A stretch of DNA of 64,000 bases from Paradevosia sp036499825. GTDB lineage: Bacteria; Pseudomonadota; Alphaproteobacteria; Rhizobiales; Devosiaceae. A model generated the notes under the pieces. The model was given only the letters and a program-made list of their open reading frames with translations, did no database searches and was not told the DNA's origin. The stretch lies in assembly GCA_036499825.1 (NCBI GenBank), contig DASYCZ010000026.1:806001-870000 (forward strand), read 5' to 3'. Position numbers and translations under genes: made by a program. Below are positions 1 through 8,535 of the stretch, in pieces (position 1 is the first letter of the stretch; every line of letters starts with the position of its first letter).

Positions 1-1039
1 CGCTCGGTTCGAGCTGGTGCACGATGGCCTGGGCCGACAGGTACGACTGTCGCCGCATTTCGCGCCGCATCAGATCGACCAGCAGGTCGACGACGGAGTT
101 GGCCATCTCGGGCGGCGTCAGCCCGGCGATGATATCGGATTTGTTTTCGTGTTCGGCGAGAACCCGGTCGAGCGAATCCGTGGCGTTTTCGTCGCGCGTG
201 TAGATGCTGAGGCCGCGAACCGTAGGGTCCTGGAAGCTATCGGCATGGATGGAGATGAAGAGGTCCGCCTTGTTCTGGCGGGCCAGGGCGACGCGCGCCT
301 CCAGCGACAGGAAGCTGTCGTCTTCCCGCGTCAGCGCCACGTCGAAGCGGCCGGAAGCGATCAGCAGGTCCTGCAGCTTGTGCGCGAAACTGAGGACGAT
401 GTCCTTTTCCATGACGCCCTGAGGACCGCGGGCACCACTATCGACGCCACCGTGACCGGGATCGAGCACAATCAGCGGCCGGGTCTTGCTTTCGATATTG
501 GAGCCGCCGGGCTGCGTCGGCGTCGCCACGACCGGCTGCTCGGGATCCTCGTTGGCCAACGAGGCCTGCAGGTCCTTGGCGACATTGGCGGCAAACTGCT
601 CGGGCGTGGCGGGAATGAGATCGACCACCAGCCGGGCGGGCTGGTCGGCGAACGGATCGAGCACATAGGCCTGCTGAACCTGCGCTGGCGCCGACAGCAC
701 CAGCTCGGTACGCGCCCTGCCCGCCTCGGCCATCTGAACCGTGTAGCTCTGCACCAATCCCTCGCCGGCGACGGGCGTCGTCTCGGTGAAGTCGAGGCCG
801 GAAGCGCGCACGTCGATGGCGATGCGGCTGGGATTGTCGAGGGAGGCGATGGCGAACTGGGTGCCCTGCTGCAGATCCAGCACCAGCCGCGCCCGTTCCG
901 GTGTCGTGGAGACGCGGACATTGAGCACGTCGGGCAAGGGATTAGGAGGGGTTTCCTGGGCCACCACGGCAACCGCGAACAGAAAGAATGCCAAGGTCGC
1001 GGCGACAACGGATTTGAACAACAGCCCAATGCTCCCCAT
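1..1039 (-). CDS. amiC: N-acetylmuramoyl-L-alanine amidase, AMIN + Amidase_3 (partial)
   Basis: Periplasmic zinc amidase that cleaves the bond between N-acetylmuramate and the L-alanine of the stem peptide, mainly during daughter-cell separation. The frame opens at an ATG at 1039 and is still open at the left edge, so about 346 N-terminal residues are visible and the C-terminus is missing. Residues 1-28 form a hydrophobic signal peptide. Residues about 35-145 match an AMIN domain, which targets amidases to the septum. The Amidase_3 domain starts near 188, with the zinc motif DPGHGGVDSG (His196), Glu211 in MEKDIVLS and His265 in SIHADS. It is divergent from rne, a common alphaproteobacterial arrangement. 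The visible part looks intact. Confidence 0.93.
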   Translation of the reverse strand, partial: MGSIGLLFKSVVAATLAFFLFAVAVVAQETPPNPLPDVLNVRVSTTPERARLVLDLQQGTQFAIASLDNPSRIAIDVRASGLDFTETTPVAGEGLVQSYTVQMAEAGRARTELVLSAPAQVQQAYVLDPFADQPARLVVDLIPATPEQFAANVAKDLQASLANEDPEQPVVATPTQPGGSNIESKTRPLIVLDPGHGGVDSGARGPQGVMEKDIVLSFAHKLQDLLIASGRFDVALTREDDSFLSLEARVALARQNKADLFISIHADSFQDPTVRGLSIYTRDENATDSLDRVLAEHENKSDIIAGLTPPEMANSVVDLLVDLMRREMRRQSYLSAQAIVHQLEPS

Positions 1040-1599
1040 ATGCAGGCAAGGAGATCGCCGGAAGGGGTGGCGATTCTGCGGCGTTTCGGCTGTTATGCGG
1101 TTTTTTTCACGAGGCGCAACAACCCAGTGCCCGGAAATCGCCGGTATCCCCGGGGTTTTGACTTTCCTGTTGCCAATTGGGTGCAACATCCCTAAAGGCT
1201 TATGTTTGAAGCGTAGTGTTTCCTGTGCCCATTTCTTTGGCGGTCGAGGCCGACTGCCGGGTCATGTGAAATCCTCGAAAGCGGCGGCTTTGCGCTTCGT
1301 TGAGATTTCGGTTCCCTAGAGAACCGGACGGTTGTGCCGACCCATTAGCGGTTGCGCCAGCTCACTAGGAAGGGGTCCTATGGCCATAGAGCGGACAATA
1401 CGCGACGCGATCAAAACGACCGATTGCGCGCTTGTCACGCCTCTTCTGCCGGCCTGGACCATCGACAAAACCAGCGGTGCCGATACCTTCAACTTTGGCG
1501 CCTCCCTCCTCGAACCATTCGCCTCGCATGGCGCCACGGGAAGGACGCCGGTTCGCCGGCCCTCGATCGTGAGCGCGCGACGGCACGGAGTTATCGTCT
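1040..1599. promoter_or_regulatory. Divergent amiC / rne intergenic region with long rne leader
   Basis: 560 bp without a credible gene; the short frames here have no RBS and no recognisable family. It must hold the promoters of both flanking genes. A 6-bp inverted repeat CGGTTC / GAACCG with a 6-nt loop lies at 1309-1326. I could not assign -35/-10 boxes with confidence. E. coli rne is autoregulated through a long structured 5' leader; a similar role here is only an inference from the size of the gap. Confidence 0.4.
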
Positions 1600-4293
1600 A
1601 TGGCAATCAAGAGAATGTTGGTGGATGCCATCCACCCGGAAGAGACGCGAGTCGTCGTCACTAATGGAAATCGTCTAGAAGAATTCGATTTCGAGTCTGC
1701 CCAAAGGCAGCAATTGCGGGGCAACATCTACCTCGCCAAGGTCACGAGGGTCGAACCCTCGCTGCAGGCCGCTTTCGTCGAATATGGCGGCAATCGCCAC
1801 GGCTTCCTCGCTTTCAGCGAAATTCATCCTGATTACTATCAGATCCCCGTAGCCGACCGCGAAGCCCTGCTGCGCGACGAAGAGCACGAGGATGCGCATG
1901 CCGAGGCAGCGGAGGCCGAGGCAGCACCAAGCGTCAGCCAGCCGGTCGCAGACGCCGATGGCGATGACGGTCACGACGACGATCATGGACATATCGAGCA
2001 GGCGCCGGCCAATAACGAGCCGGTAGAAAGCCTTGGTGGCGGCGACGCGCTGGAAGAAGAAGTTCCCGAGCGCCGGCGCAGCTACAACGCGCGCAAGTAC
2101 AAGATCCAGGAAGTCATCAAGCGCCGGCAGGTCATGCTCGTGCAGGTGGTAAAGGAAGAGCGCGGCAACAAGGGCGCGGCTCTCACGACCTATCTGTCTC
2201 TCGCCGGCCGGTATTCGGTGCTGATGCCCAATACCGCCCGTGGCGGCGGCATTTCGCGCAAGATCACCAATGCGGCCGATCGCAAGCGCCTCAAGGAAAT
2301 CACGGCCGATCTCGAAGTGCCGCAGGGCATGGGCGTGATCTTGCGCACGGCCGGTGCATCGCGCACCAAGGCCGAGGTCAAGCGCGACTACGAATATCTG
2401 ATGCGGTTGTGGGAGAACGTCCGCAACCTGACGCTGCGCAGCCAGGCCCCGTGCCTCGTCTATGAGGAAGGGTCGCTGATCAAGCGCACCATCCGCGATC
2501 TCTACAACAAGGAGATCGACGAGGTTTATGTCGCGGGCGACGACGCTTATCGTGAAGCCAAAGACTTCATGAAGATGATCATGCCCTCGCACGCCAAGAA
2601 CGTGCAGCAATACCGGGACGATCAGCCGCTGTTCTCGAAGTATAATGTCGAGGCGCAGCTTGATTCCATGTTCTCGCCGCAGGTCACCCTGCCCTCCGGC
2701 GGCTATCTGGTGATCAACCCGACGGAAGCCCTGGTTTCCATCGACGTGAACTCGGGACGCTCCACCAAGGAGCACAATATCGAAGACACGGCGCTTCAGA
2801 CCAATCTGGAAGCGGCCGAGGAAGTGGCGCGGCAATTGCGCCTGCGCGACCTGGCGGGCCTTATCGTCATAGACTTTATCGACATGGTCGAGAACCGCTC
2901 AAACCGGGCGGTAGAGCGCAAGCTCAAGGATTGCCTCAAGAACGATCGCGCCCGCATCCAGGTTGGACGGATCTCGCATTTCGGTCTCATGGAGATGAGC
3001 CGGCAGCGTATCCGCTTCGGCGTCGTCGAGAGCTCGACCCATAAGTGCCCGCTGTGCGAAGGCACCGGGTTGGTGCGTTCGGTCGAGAGCGTGGCACTGA
3101 TGGTCATGCGCCATATCGAGGATCACGTGCTGCGCCGGCATGGCCAGTCGATCAACGTGCGCGTGCCGATCGATGTCGCCATCTACATTCTCAACACCAA
3201 GCGCGATACCCTGACGGCGCTGGAAAACAAGTATCGCCTGTCGATCACCATCAGCGCCGACAGCAAGCTGACCGGCAAGGATTTCGCCATCGAGAAGGGC
3301 GAAGCCCGGGCGCACCAACTGCTGGATCAGCCGGCGGCCGAGCATGTGCGGGTCGATACGGCCGCCATGGACGATCTCGATGAGGACGACGAGGAAGAAG
3401 AAGTCGTCGAGGAGGCCGAGGAAACCGAAGCCGCTGATGCCGAACGCAGCGAAGCTGGGGACGGTGAACCGTCGCGCCGGCGCCGCCGCCGTCGCCGTCG
3501 TGGTGGCGACCGCGCCGAGGATGCGTCGCGTCCGCGCCAGGTGCAGCAGGCTGTCGCTGGCGACAACGGCAATGTCGAGAGCGTCGACGAGGATGATGAG
3601 GACGGCGAGGCCGAAGACGGCTCGGAAGTTCGCGATGCGATCGTGGCGCGTGACGATGGCGAGGAGCCGCGTAAGCGCCGGCGCCGCGGCCGTCGTGGCG
3701 GACGTCGCAATCGTCGTGAACTCGGTGACAATGGCGAGCCGTTGAACGCTGCAAACGACCAGATTTCGCAGGACATTCCGGAAGCGGTTCATGCGGAGAT
3801 CGCCGACAAGCTGCTGAGCCAGGAAGAGATCGCGCCGGTCGTCGAAAGCGTCGCCGAGATCGCAGCCGAGACTGAGCCGGTGGCTGAAAAGCCCAAGCGC
3901 ACGCGGCGGACCCGCAAGCCGGCTTTGGCGGCGGAAGAAGCTTCCGACATCGCGGTAGCGGCGGCGGCCGATCCTGTGCCGGAGACGGTTGCGGAGCCTG
4001 AAGTCGCCGTAGCGCCGAAGCCGAAGCGGACACGCAAGCCCAAGGTGGCCGCCGAGGGAACCGCCGCAGCCCCTGCGGTTTCCGAAGTCGCCGCGGCGCC
4101 GGTCGCTGCTGCGGTCGTGGAGGCGCCTGCCGCCCCCGCGGTTGCTGAAATCGAGCCGGAGCGGAAGCGCCGGAAGAAGGAACTGCCGCCTGACGAAATC
4201 ATCGTTTCGTCTTCCGCGGCCGCTGATACCGAGACGGAAGCGGAGCCGGAAAAGAAGCGTAAGGGTTGGTGGCAGCGCGGGTTCCTGGGCTAA
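1600..4293 (+). CDS. rne: Ribonuclease E/G
   Basis: Endoribonuclease that starts mRNA decay, processes rRNA and tRNA and scaffolds the degradosome. Length is 897 residues. The N-terminal catalytic half starts MAIKRMLVDA and contains an S1 domain interrupted by an acidic, His/Asp-rich insert at about residues 90-155. The metal-binding aspartates of the DNase I-like subdomain are Asp382 (SIDVNSGR) and Asp425 (VIDFIDM). The Zn-link CPLC motif is at 483-486. From about residue 600 the protein is low complexity, with alternating acidic stretches and arginine patches (such as RRRRRRRRGG) and a Lys/Arg-Pro-Ala tail, as expected of the RNA- and partner-binding half. A terminator follows. Confidence 0.97.
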   Translation: MAIKRMLVDAIHPEETRVVVTNGNRLEEFDFESAQRQQLRGNIYLAKVTRVEPSLQAAFVEYGGNRHGFLAFSEIHPDYYQIPVADREALLRDEEHEDAHAEAAEAEAAPSVSQPVADADGDDGHDDDHGHIEQAPANNEPVESLGGGDALEEEVPERRRSYNARKYKIQEVIKRRQVMLVQVVKEERGNKGAALTTYLSLAGRYSVLMPNTARGGGISRKITNAADRKRLKEITADLEVPQGMGVILRTAGASRTKAEVKRDYEYLMRLWENVRNLTLRSQAPCLVYEEGSLIKRTIRDLYNKEIDEVYVAGDDAYREAKDFMKMIMPSHAKNVQQYRDDQPLFSKYNVEAQLDSMFSPQVTLPSGGYLVINPTEALVSIDVNSGRSTKEHNIEDTALQTNLEAAEEVARQLRLRDLAGLIVIDFIDMVENRSNRAVERKLKDCLKNDRARIQVGRISHFGLMEMSRQRIRFGVVESSTHKCPLCEGTGLVRSVESVALMVMRHIEDHVLRRHGQSINVRVPIDVAIYILNTKRDTLTALENKYRLSITISADSKLTGKDFAIEKGEARAHQLLDQPAAEHVRVDTAAMDDLDEDDEEEEVVEEAEETEAADAERSEAGDGEPSRRRRRRRRRGGDRAEDASRPRQVQQAVAGDNGNVESVDEDDEDGEAEDGSEVRDAIVARDDGEEPRKRRRRGRRGGRRNRRELGDNGEPLNAANDQISQDIPEAVHAEIADKLLSQEEIAPVVESVAEIAAETEPVAEKPKRTRRTRKPALAAEEASDIAVAAAADPVPETVAEPEVAVAPKPKRTRKPKVAAEGTAAAPAVSEVAAAPVAAAVVEAPAAPAVAEIEPERKRRKKELPPDEIIVSSSAAADTETEAEPEKKRKGWWQRGFLG

Positions 4294-4334
4294 GCTCAGC
4301 CCCTGTGAACGCGGTCTGAAAGCATCTTGAACGG

Positions 4335-4365
4335 AAAAGGGTGGGAGCAAGGCTCCTGCCCTTTT
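4335..4365 (+). terminator. Rho-independent terminator of rne
   Basis: AAAAGGG at 4335-4341 pairs with CCCTTTT at 4359-4365, and GGAGC at 4344-4348 with GCTCC at 4352-4356, around a 3-nt loop. The stem ends in TTTT on the plus strand, about 40 bp after the rne stop. Confidence 0.8.
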
Positions 4366-4417
4366 CATTTCCGGCTATGATCTGGTCCCGCAGTTAGCCG
4401 ACGCCGGAGGACAAAGC

Positions 4418-5107
4418 TTGTCGCGCGCCGAACGCCTCCTCGATCTCTTGCAAGTATTGCGCCGCCATCGGGCGCCGGTCACCGGGCCGGCGCTAGCGGC
4501 CGAAATCGGTGTCTCCATCCGGACGCTCTACCGCGATATCGCGACGTTGCAGGCGCAAGGGGCCGACATCAGGGGCGAGCCTGGCCTTGGCTATGTGCTG
4601 CTGGCCGGTTTCATGCTGCCGCCACTGATGTTTTCCGCCGACGAGATAGAGGCGTTGATGCTCGGCTCGCGCTGGGTTGCGGTGCGTGGCGATCACAGGC
4701 TCGGCGCAGCGGCCCATAATGCCGTCGCCAAGATCCGCGCGGTGCTGCCCGACGAGTTGCGCGAGAGCGTCGATGCGGCGACGCTGGTCGTGCCGATGAT
4801 GTCCCGGAGCGAGCCGACCGTCGTCGACGTCTCGGTCATCCGCCTTGCCATTCGCAACGAGCGCAAGCTGACGATCGATTATCGTGACAATGACGGCGCC
4901 AGCACCAGCCGAACCATCTGGCCTCTGCTGATCGGGTTTTTCGACAAGGTGCTGGTGGTGGCGGCCTGGTGCGAGCTGCGGCAGGACTATCGCAGCTTTC
5001 GCGTCGATCGCATTGCCTCGCTCGGGCAGCATGACGAGCGCTATCCACGCCGGCGGCAAGCGATGGTCAAGGAATGGCGGCAGGCCAAAGGCGCGCCACC
5101 CCGCTGA
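4418..5107 (+). CDS. YafY-type HTH + WYL-domain transcriptional regulator
   Basis: Cytoplasmic regulator of 229 residues. Residues 3-58 form an HTH_11 winged helix (motif SIRTLYRDIATL), and residues about 135-215 a WYL domain, which senses ligands or nucleic acids. The start is a TTG at 4418, chosen because GGAGG at 4406-4410 sits 7 nt upstream and the HTH begins immediately after. The VOC gene follows 66 bp later in the same direction; in this family the regulator often sits beside the small enzyme it controls, so the two probably form a unit. The target is unknown. Confidence 0.88.
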   Translation: MSRAERLLDLLQVLRRHRAPVTGPALAAEIGVSIRTLYRDIATLQAQGADIRGEPGLGYVLLAGFMLPPLMFSADEIEALMLGSRWVAVRGDHRLGAAAHNAVAKIRAVLPDELRESVDAATLVVPMMSRSEPTVVDVSVIRLAIRNERKLTIDYRDNDGASTSRTIWPLLIGFFDKVLVVAAWCELRQDYRSFRVDRIASLGQHDERYPRRRQAMVKEWRQAKGAPPR

Positions 5108-5173
5108 TCGCCACTGCCGGAAACTGACAGTCGGCTGGGCTAGGCAGTTGCCATCAACCCGATGGAGAAGCCC

Positions 5174-5551
5174 ATGCGCACCCTCAATTACCTGCTGCTC
5201 GCCGTTCACAACCCGGCGGAAAGCGCCAGGCTCTATACGCGACTGCTCGGGCGCGAACCGGTCGAAAACTCCGCGACCTTCGTGCTCTTCGTGCTGCCGA
5301 ACGGTATCAAGGTCGGCCTGTGGAAACAGGACGGTATGGAACCCGCGCCCAAACCCGCCGGCGGCATCGAGATCTCCTTCACCGAAGAAAGCAAGGATGC
5401 CGTGCGCGCCACCTATGCGGAATGGAGCAAGCTCGATGGTCTCAGGGTCGTACAGGAACCCACCGAAATGGACTTCGGCTTTACCTTCGTCGTCGAAGAC
5501 CCTGACGGCCACCGCCTGCGCCCGTTCGTTCTGGCCGACAATCCACGCTGA
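5174..5551 (+). CDS. VOC (glyoxalase/bleomycin-resistance) family protein
   Basis: About 125 residues with the paired beta-alpha-beta-beta-beta architecture of the vicinal oxygen chelate superfamily. The N-terminal half carries NPAESARLYTRLLG and the C-terminal half ends with VVEDPDGHRLRPF, the usual last strand with a metal-ligand region. The start at 5174 follows GGAGAAG at 5164-5170; an in-frame ATG at 5162 overlaps that RBS and is less likely. Members include glyoxalases, drug-binding and ring-cleavage proteins, so the substrate cannot be named. It is probably co-regulated with the WYL regulator upstream. Confidence 0.85.
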   Translation: MRTLNYLLLAVHNPAESARLYTRLLGREPVENSATFVLFVLPNGIKVGLWKQDGMEPAPKPAGGIEISFTEESKDAVRATYAEWSKLDGLRVVQEPTEMDFGFTFVVEDPDGHRLRPFVLADNPR

Positions 5552-5553
5552 AC

Positions 5554-6135
5554 TCAGTCGGGCCGGGTGACAAGCCCGGCCTGTCCTGTGCCGTTGTTCG
5601 ACTGCCATATCTGCTCGGCTGGCGGGGTGACGTTCGCGTGCCAGCTGCAAGCGCCATCGCTTCGCAGGCTGAGGTGGAAGCTCTCAGGCGTGCTGATTGA
5701 CCATTGTTCGTCATCGTCACCCATGGACTGGGTCTCCAGCCGTCCACCCAGATCGAAGGTGAAATATGTGTGGGCCCTGGCGAAATCGACCGCGACGCCC
5801 GTCAGGATCTGACCATCGAGGCATTGCGCTACCCGATGCAGTTCCGCGCGCTTGCCGTCGCTGGTGCCCACCAGGCGGTCGCCGTCGAATGCTTGCCAGG
5901 CGCAGCAATAAATCCAGAGAGACCAGTCACCCTGAGGTGTCACCCGGCGGCGTGCGAGCGTCTGGCGGACCCTGGCGGAACTTGAGCCGGATATAATGGG
6001 CTCACGGACAGCGAGGTGCGGTGCGCCGAATTCGAGCGTGAGAAAACTGCCATAACCATCGATGACGCGCCAGGCCGGCCGTCCGATCACCGGGGCGAAG
6101 ACGCTGCCGATCGGATCGTCGGGATCGAAACTCAA
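5554..6135 (-). CDS. Hypothetical protein
   Basis: 193 residues, no family recognised. No signal peptide or membrane segment is seen; it is rich in Trp, Asp and Ser and probably soluble and mostly beta. Its ATG at 6135 overlaps the TGA of the aminotransferase gene by 4 bp (ATGA), so it is very likely translationally coupled to it. It converges on the VOC gene with a 2-bp gap and no obvious terminator. Confidence 0.7.
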   Translation of the reverse strand: MSFDPDDPIGSVFAPVIGRPAWRVIDGYGSFLTLEFGAPHLAVREPIISGSSSARVRQTLARRRVTPQGDWSLWIYCCAWQAFDGDRLVGTSDGKRAELHRVAQCLDGQILTGVAVDFARAHTYFTFDLGGRLETQSMGDDDEQWSISTPESFHLSLRSDGACSWHANVTPPAEQIWQSNNGTGQAGLVTRPD

Positions 6136-7289
6136 TCCGCAGGCCTGTCGGCAAGGAAGGTGGCAAGGCGGTCGAGCGCCATCGTCATGGTCTGCCGCGC
6201 ACCCGCATAGGAGAAGCGGATGAAGCGGTGACCGTCGACCCGGTCGAAATCGACGCCAGGCGTGGCGGCGACGCCGGCATGGTCGAGCATGTCGCGACAG
6301 AAGCGCAGCGAGTCGTTGGTGAGGTGCCCGACATCGGCATAGGCGTAGAAGGCGCCATCAGATTCGGTGGTATTTAGGCCGAGGGCGCGGAGACCATCAG
6401 TCAACAGGCGCCGGTTTTCGGCGTAGTGGGTTTTCTGGATTTCGGCGTAATCGCGCTCACCGAGTGCGACGCGGGCGGCGATCTGACTGAGGGTGGGCGC
6501 GGAAATGAAGAAATTCTGCTGCAGCATTTCGGCGCGACGGACGAGCCGCTCGGGCAACACCATCCAGCCGATCCGCCAGCCGGTCATGCAGTAATATTTG
6601 GAGAAGCTGTTGATGACGATGGCATCATCGGTCATCTCCAGTGCGCTGACCGAAGGCCCGCGATAGTCGAGCCCGTGATAGATCTCGTCGGAGATAAACT
6701 GCACGCCGAGGCGTTGGCAGGTGGTTATGATGTCGGCTAGGCCGGCGCGATCGACGGCCGCTCCCGTGGGATTGGCCGGGCTGGCAAAGAGCAGGCCTTC
6801 GAAGGGCTGGACCGCATGGGCCGCTGCGATGTCGGCGCCGGTGAGAATCCAGCCATTGGCCGCGGTGAGCGGAATTTCGACGGCGGTGAAGCCCAGACCA
6901 TCGAGGGTATTGAGATAGGCAGGGTAGCCGGGGCGCGTGACGGCGATGCGTGCACCGGGGCGGAAGGCGGCGTGAAAGGCAAGGATGAACCCGGAAGAGG
7001 AACCCATCGTCACCATGAGGTTTTCCGGATCCACCGTAGCGTGATGCTGGTCGGCATAATAGCGCGCCAGGGCGAGGCGCAAGTCGAGCTGTCCCTTGGA
7101 ATTGGTGTAGCGCTGTGCCTCCGGAAGCGCCGCCGCGACGGCGGTGATGACATTGGGCGCGGGCGGAGCGGCGGGCTCACCGACTTCCAGATGGCATACG
7201 GTGCGGCCGGAAGCCTCGATGGCCTTGGCCAGGGCCACCATTTCCATGGCGTGGAACGGACGAAGTGCAGTGTCGGGGGTGCTGGACAT
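6132..7289 (-). CDS. Pyridoxal-phosphate-dependent class I/II aminotransferase
   Basis: Fold-type I PLP enzyme of 385 residues, cytoplasmic, transferring amino groups between amino and 2-oxo acids. The PLP-binding lysine lies in NSFSKYYCMTGWRIGW; other family landmarks are SPANPTGA and the Asp/Tyr motif SDEIYHGLDY. The start is placed at the ATG at 7289 because the only longer frame uses a TTG (7325) without an RBS. The hypothetical gene downstream overlaps by 4 bp. It resembles the aspartate/aromatic aminotransferase-like group, but specificity cannot be read from sequence alone. Confidence 0.9.
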   Translation of the reverse strand: MSSTPDTALRPFHAMEMVALAKAIEASGRTVCHLEVGEPAAPPAPNVITAVAAALPEAQRYTNSKGQLDLRLALARYYADQHHATVDPENLMVTMGSSSGFILAFHAAFRPGARIAVTRPGYPAYLNTLDGLGFTAVEIPLTAANGWILTGADIAAAHAVQPFEGLLFASPANPTGAAVDRAGLADIITTCQRLGVQFISDEIYHGLDYRGPSVSALEMTDDAIVINSFSKYYCMTGWRIGWMVLPERLVRRAEMLQQNFFISAPTLSQIAARVALGERDYAEIQKTHYAENRRLLTDGLRALGLNTTESDGAFYAYADVGHLTNDSLRFCRDMLDHAGVAATPGVDFDRVDGHRFIRFSYAGARQTMTMALDRLATFLADRPAD

Positions 7290-7570
7290 GAGCAGTGGGT
7301 AGCGCGGCGACGGATGAGGGTGCAAGAGGGAGTAGTGTCGCGAGGCTCATGGGCCGGAAAGGCGGGATGGATGCGTTCGGTGGGACGAATAGTTGAACCT
7401 CTTACCGCATACCCGGTCATCATGGACGTCGCTGGTAGCGAAGACTGCCGGATGAACACCCCTGCGACCACACGCCCACGGTCCGGAACGCCCCTGGGCT
7501 TTGCGTTTTCCGTGCATTTCGTATAGTGCAGCTTGCGCGTGACAGGGCGGCGAGGCACAACGCGGAAATC

Positions 7571-8005
7571 ATGGATAAACGCGTATTCGTCCTCAACGGG
7601 CCCAATCTGAATCTATTGGGTGTCCGGGAGCCGGGCACCTACGGCTCACAGACGCTCGCCGATATCGAGCGGCTTTGCCACGATGCTGCCACGCCGCTCG
7701 GGCTTAACGTCGACTTTCGCCAATCCAACCATGAGGGTGAACTGGTGACATGGATCCAGGAGGCGCGGGAAAGCGCCCAGGGGATCGTGATCAATCCGGC
7801 GGCCTATTCACATACATCCGTTGCCATTCATGACGCCTTGCGCGCCGTGAGCCTGCCTACAGTCGAAGTGCATCTGTCCAACATTCATACGCGTGAGGCG
7901 TTTCGTCATCACTCCTATGTCTCGTCTGTGGCGATGGGGGTCATTTGCGGGTTCGGCGCCACCGGGTATAGGCTCGCGCTGGAAGCCCTGGCCGAGAAAC
8001 TTTAA
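7571..8005 (+). CDS. aroQ: Type II 3-dehydroquinate dehydratase
   Basis: Shikimate-pathway enzyme converting 3-dehydroquinate to 3-dehydroshikimate; a dodecameric cytoplasmic protein. Its 144 residues match the usual 140-150. Family motifs visible are VLNGPNLNLLGVREPGTYG, with the catalytic Tyr in GTYG, NPAAYSHTSVA with the catalytic His region, and EVHLSNIHTRE. The start is the ATG at 7571, because residues before it in the longer frame do not belong to the family. accB follows 32 bp downstream; the aroQ-accB-accC order is common in alphaproteobacteria. Confidence 0.97.
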   Translation: MDKRVFVLNGPNLNLLGVREPGTYGSQTLADIERLCHDAATPLGLNVDFRQSNHEGELVTWIQEARESAQGIVINPAAYSHTSVAIHDALRAVSLPTVEVHLSNIHTREAFRHHSYVSSVAMGVICGFGATGYRLALEALAEKL

Positions 8006-8037
8006 GGAAATTCGCATTGCCGCGGGAGAACAACACC

Positions 8038-8526
8038 ATGACGAAGGCGTCGCAGGTGGATCAGGATCTGATCCGCGCCCTAGCCGAACTGCTCAATAAG
8101 GAAAACCTCGCCGAGATCGAGGTGGAGCAGGACAATTTTCGCGTGCGCGTGACGCGCTCGCTGGCAAGGGAAGTGGTGCAGTATGCGGCAGCGCCCGCCT
8201 ATGCGCCGCAGCCCACCGCGCCGGCTTCAGGCGTGCCGGCCGGTTCGGTGCCGCCCGCCGTGGCTGCCGCCGCAGAAGACCTGTCCGCCAATCCGGGCAC
8301 CCTCACCTCCCCGATGGTCGGCACGGCCTATCGTTCGTCGGAGCCAGGGAAGCCGACTTTCATCGAGGTTGGCGCCAAGGTTTCGGAGGGCCAGACCGTC
8401 CTCATCATCGAGGCCATGAAGACCATGAACCAGATTCCGGCACACCGCTCCGGGACCGTGACCCGCATCCTGGTCGATGACGCACAGCCCGTCGAATATG
8501 GCGAGCCCCTCATCGTCATCGAATAG
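8038..8526 (+). CDS. accB: Biotin carboxyl carrier protein of acetyl-CoA carboxylase
   Basis: Carries biotin between the carboxylase and carboxyltransferase halves of acetyl-CoA carboxylase, the first step of fatty acid synthesis. It has 162 residues: an N-terminal helical region (1-45), an Ala/Pro linker (50-80) and a C-terminal biotinyl domain with the motif EAMKTMNQI, biotinylated at Lys128. The ATG at 8038 is preceded by GGGAGA. accC starts 9 bp downstream, so the pair is co-transcribed. Confidence 0.97.
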   Translation: MTKASQVDQDLIRALAELLNKENLAEIEVEQDNFRVRVTRSLAREVVQYAAAPAYAPQPTAPASGVPAGSVPPAVAAAAEDLSANPGTLTSPMVGTAYRSSEPGKPTFIEVGAKVSEGQTVLIIEAMKTMNQIPAHRSGTVTRILVDDAQPVEYGEPLIVIE

Positions 8527-8535
8527 GCAGCGCAC

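Noticed and set aside
17..1195. Long plus-strand open frame opposite the amidase
   Set aside because: It is the antisense of a well-matched amidase gene, and its translation has no recognisable motif and an Arg/Gly-rich composition typical of GC-rich shadow frames.
1675..4368. Long minus-strand open frames across rne
   Set aside because: Low-complexity antisense of the RNase E coding region; no RBS or family match.
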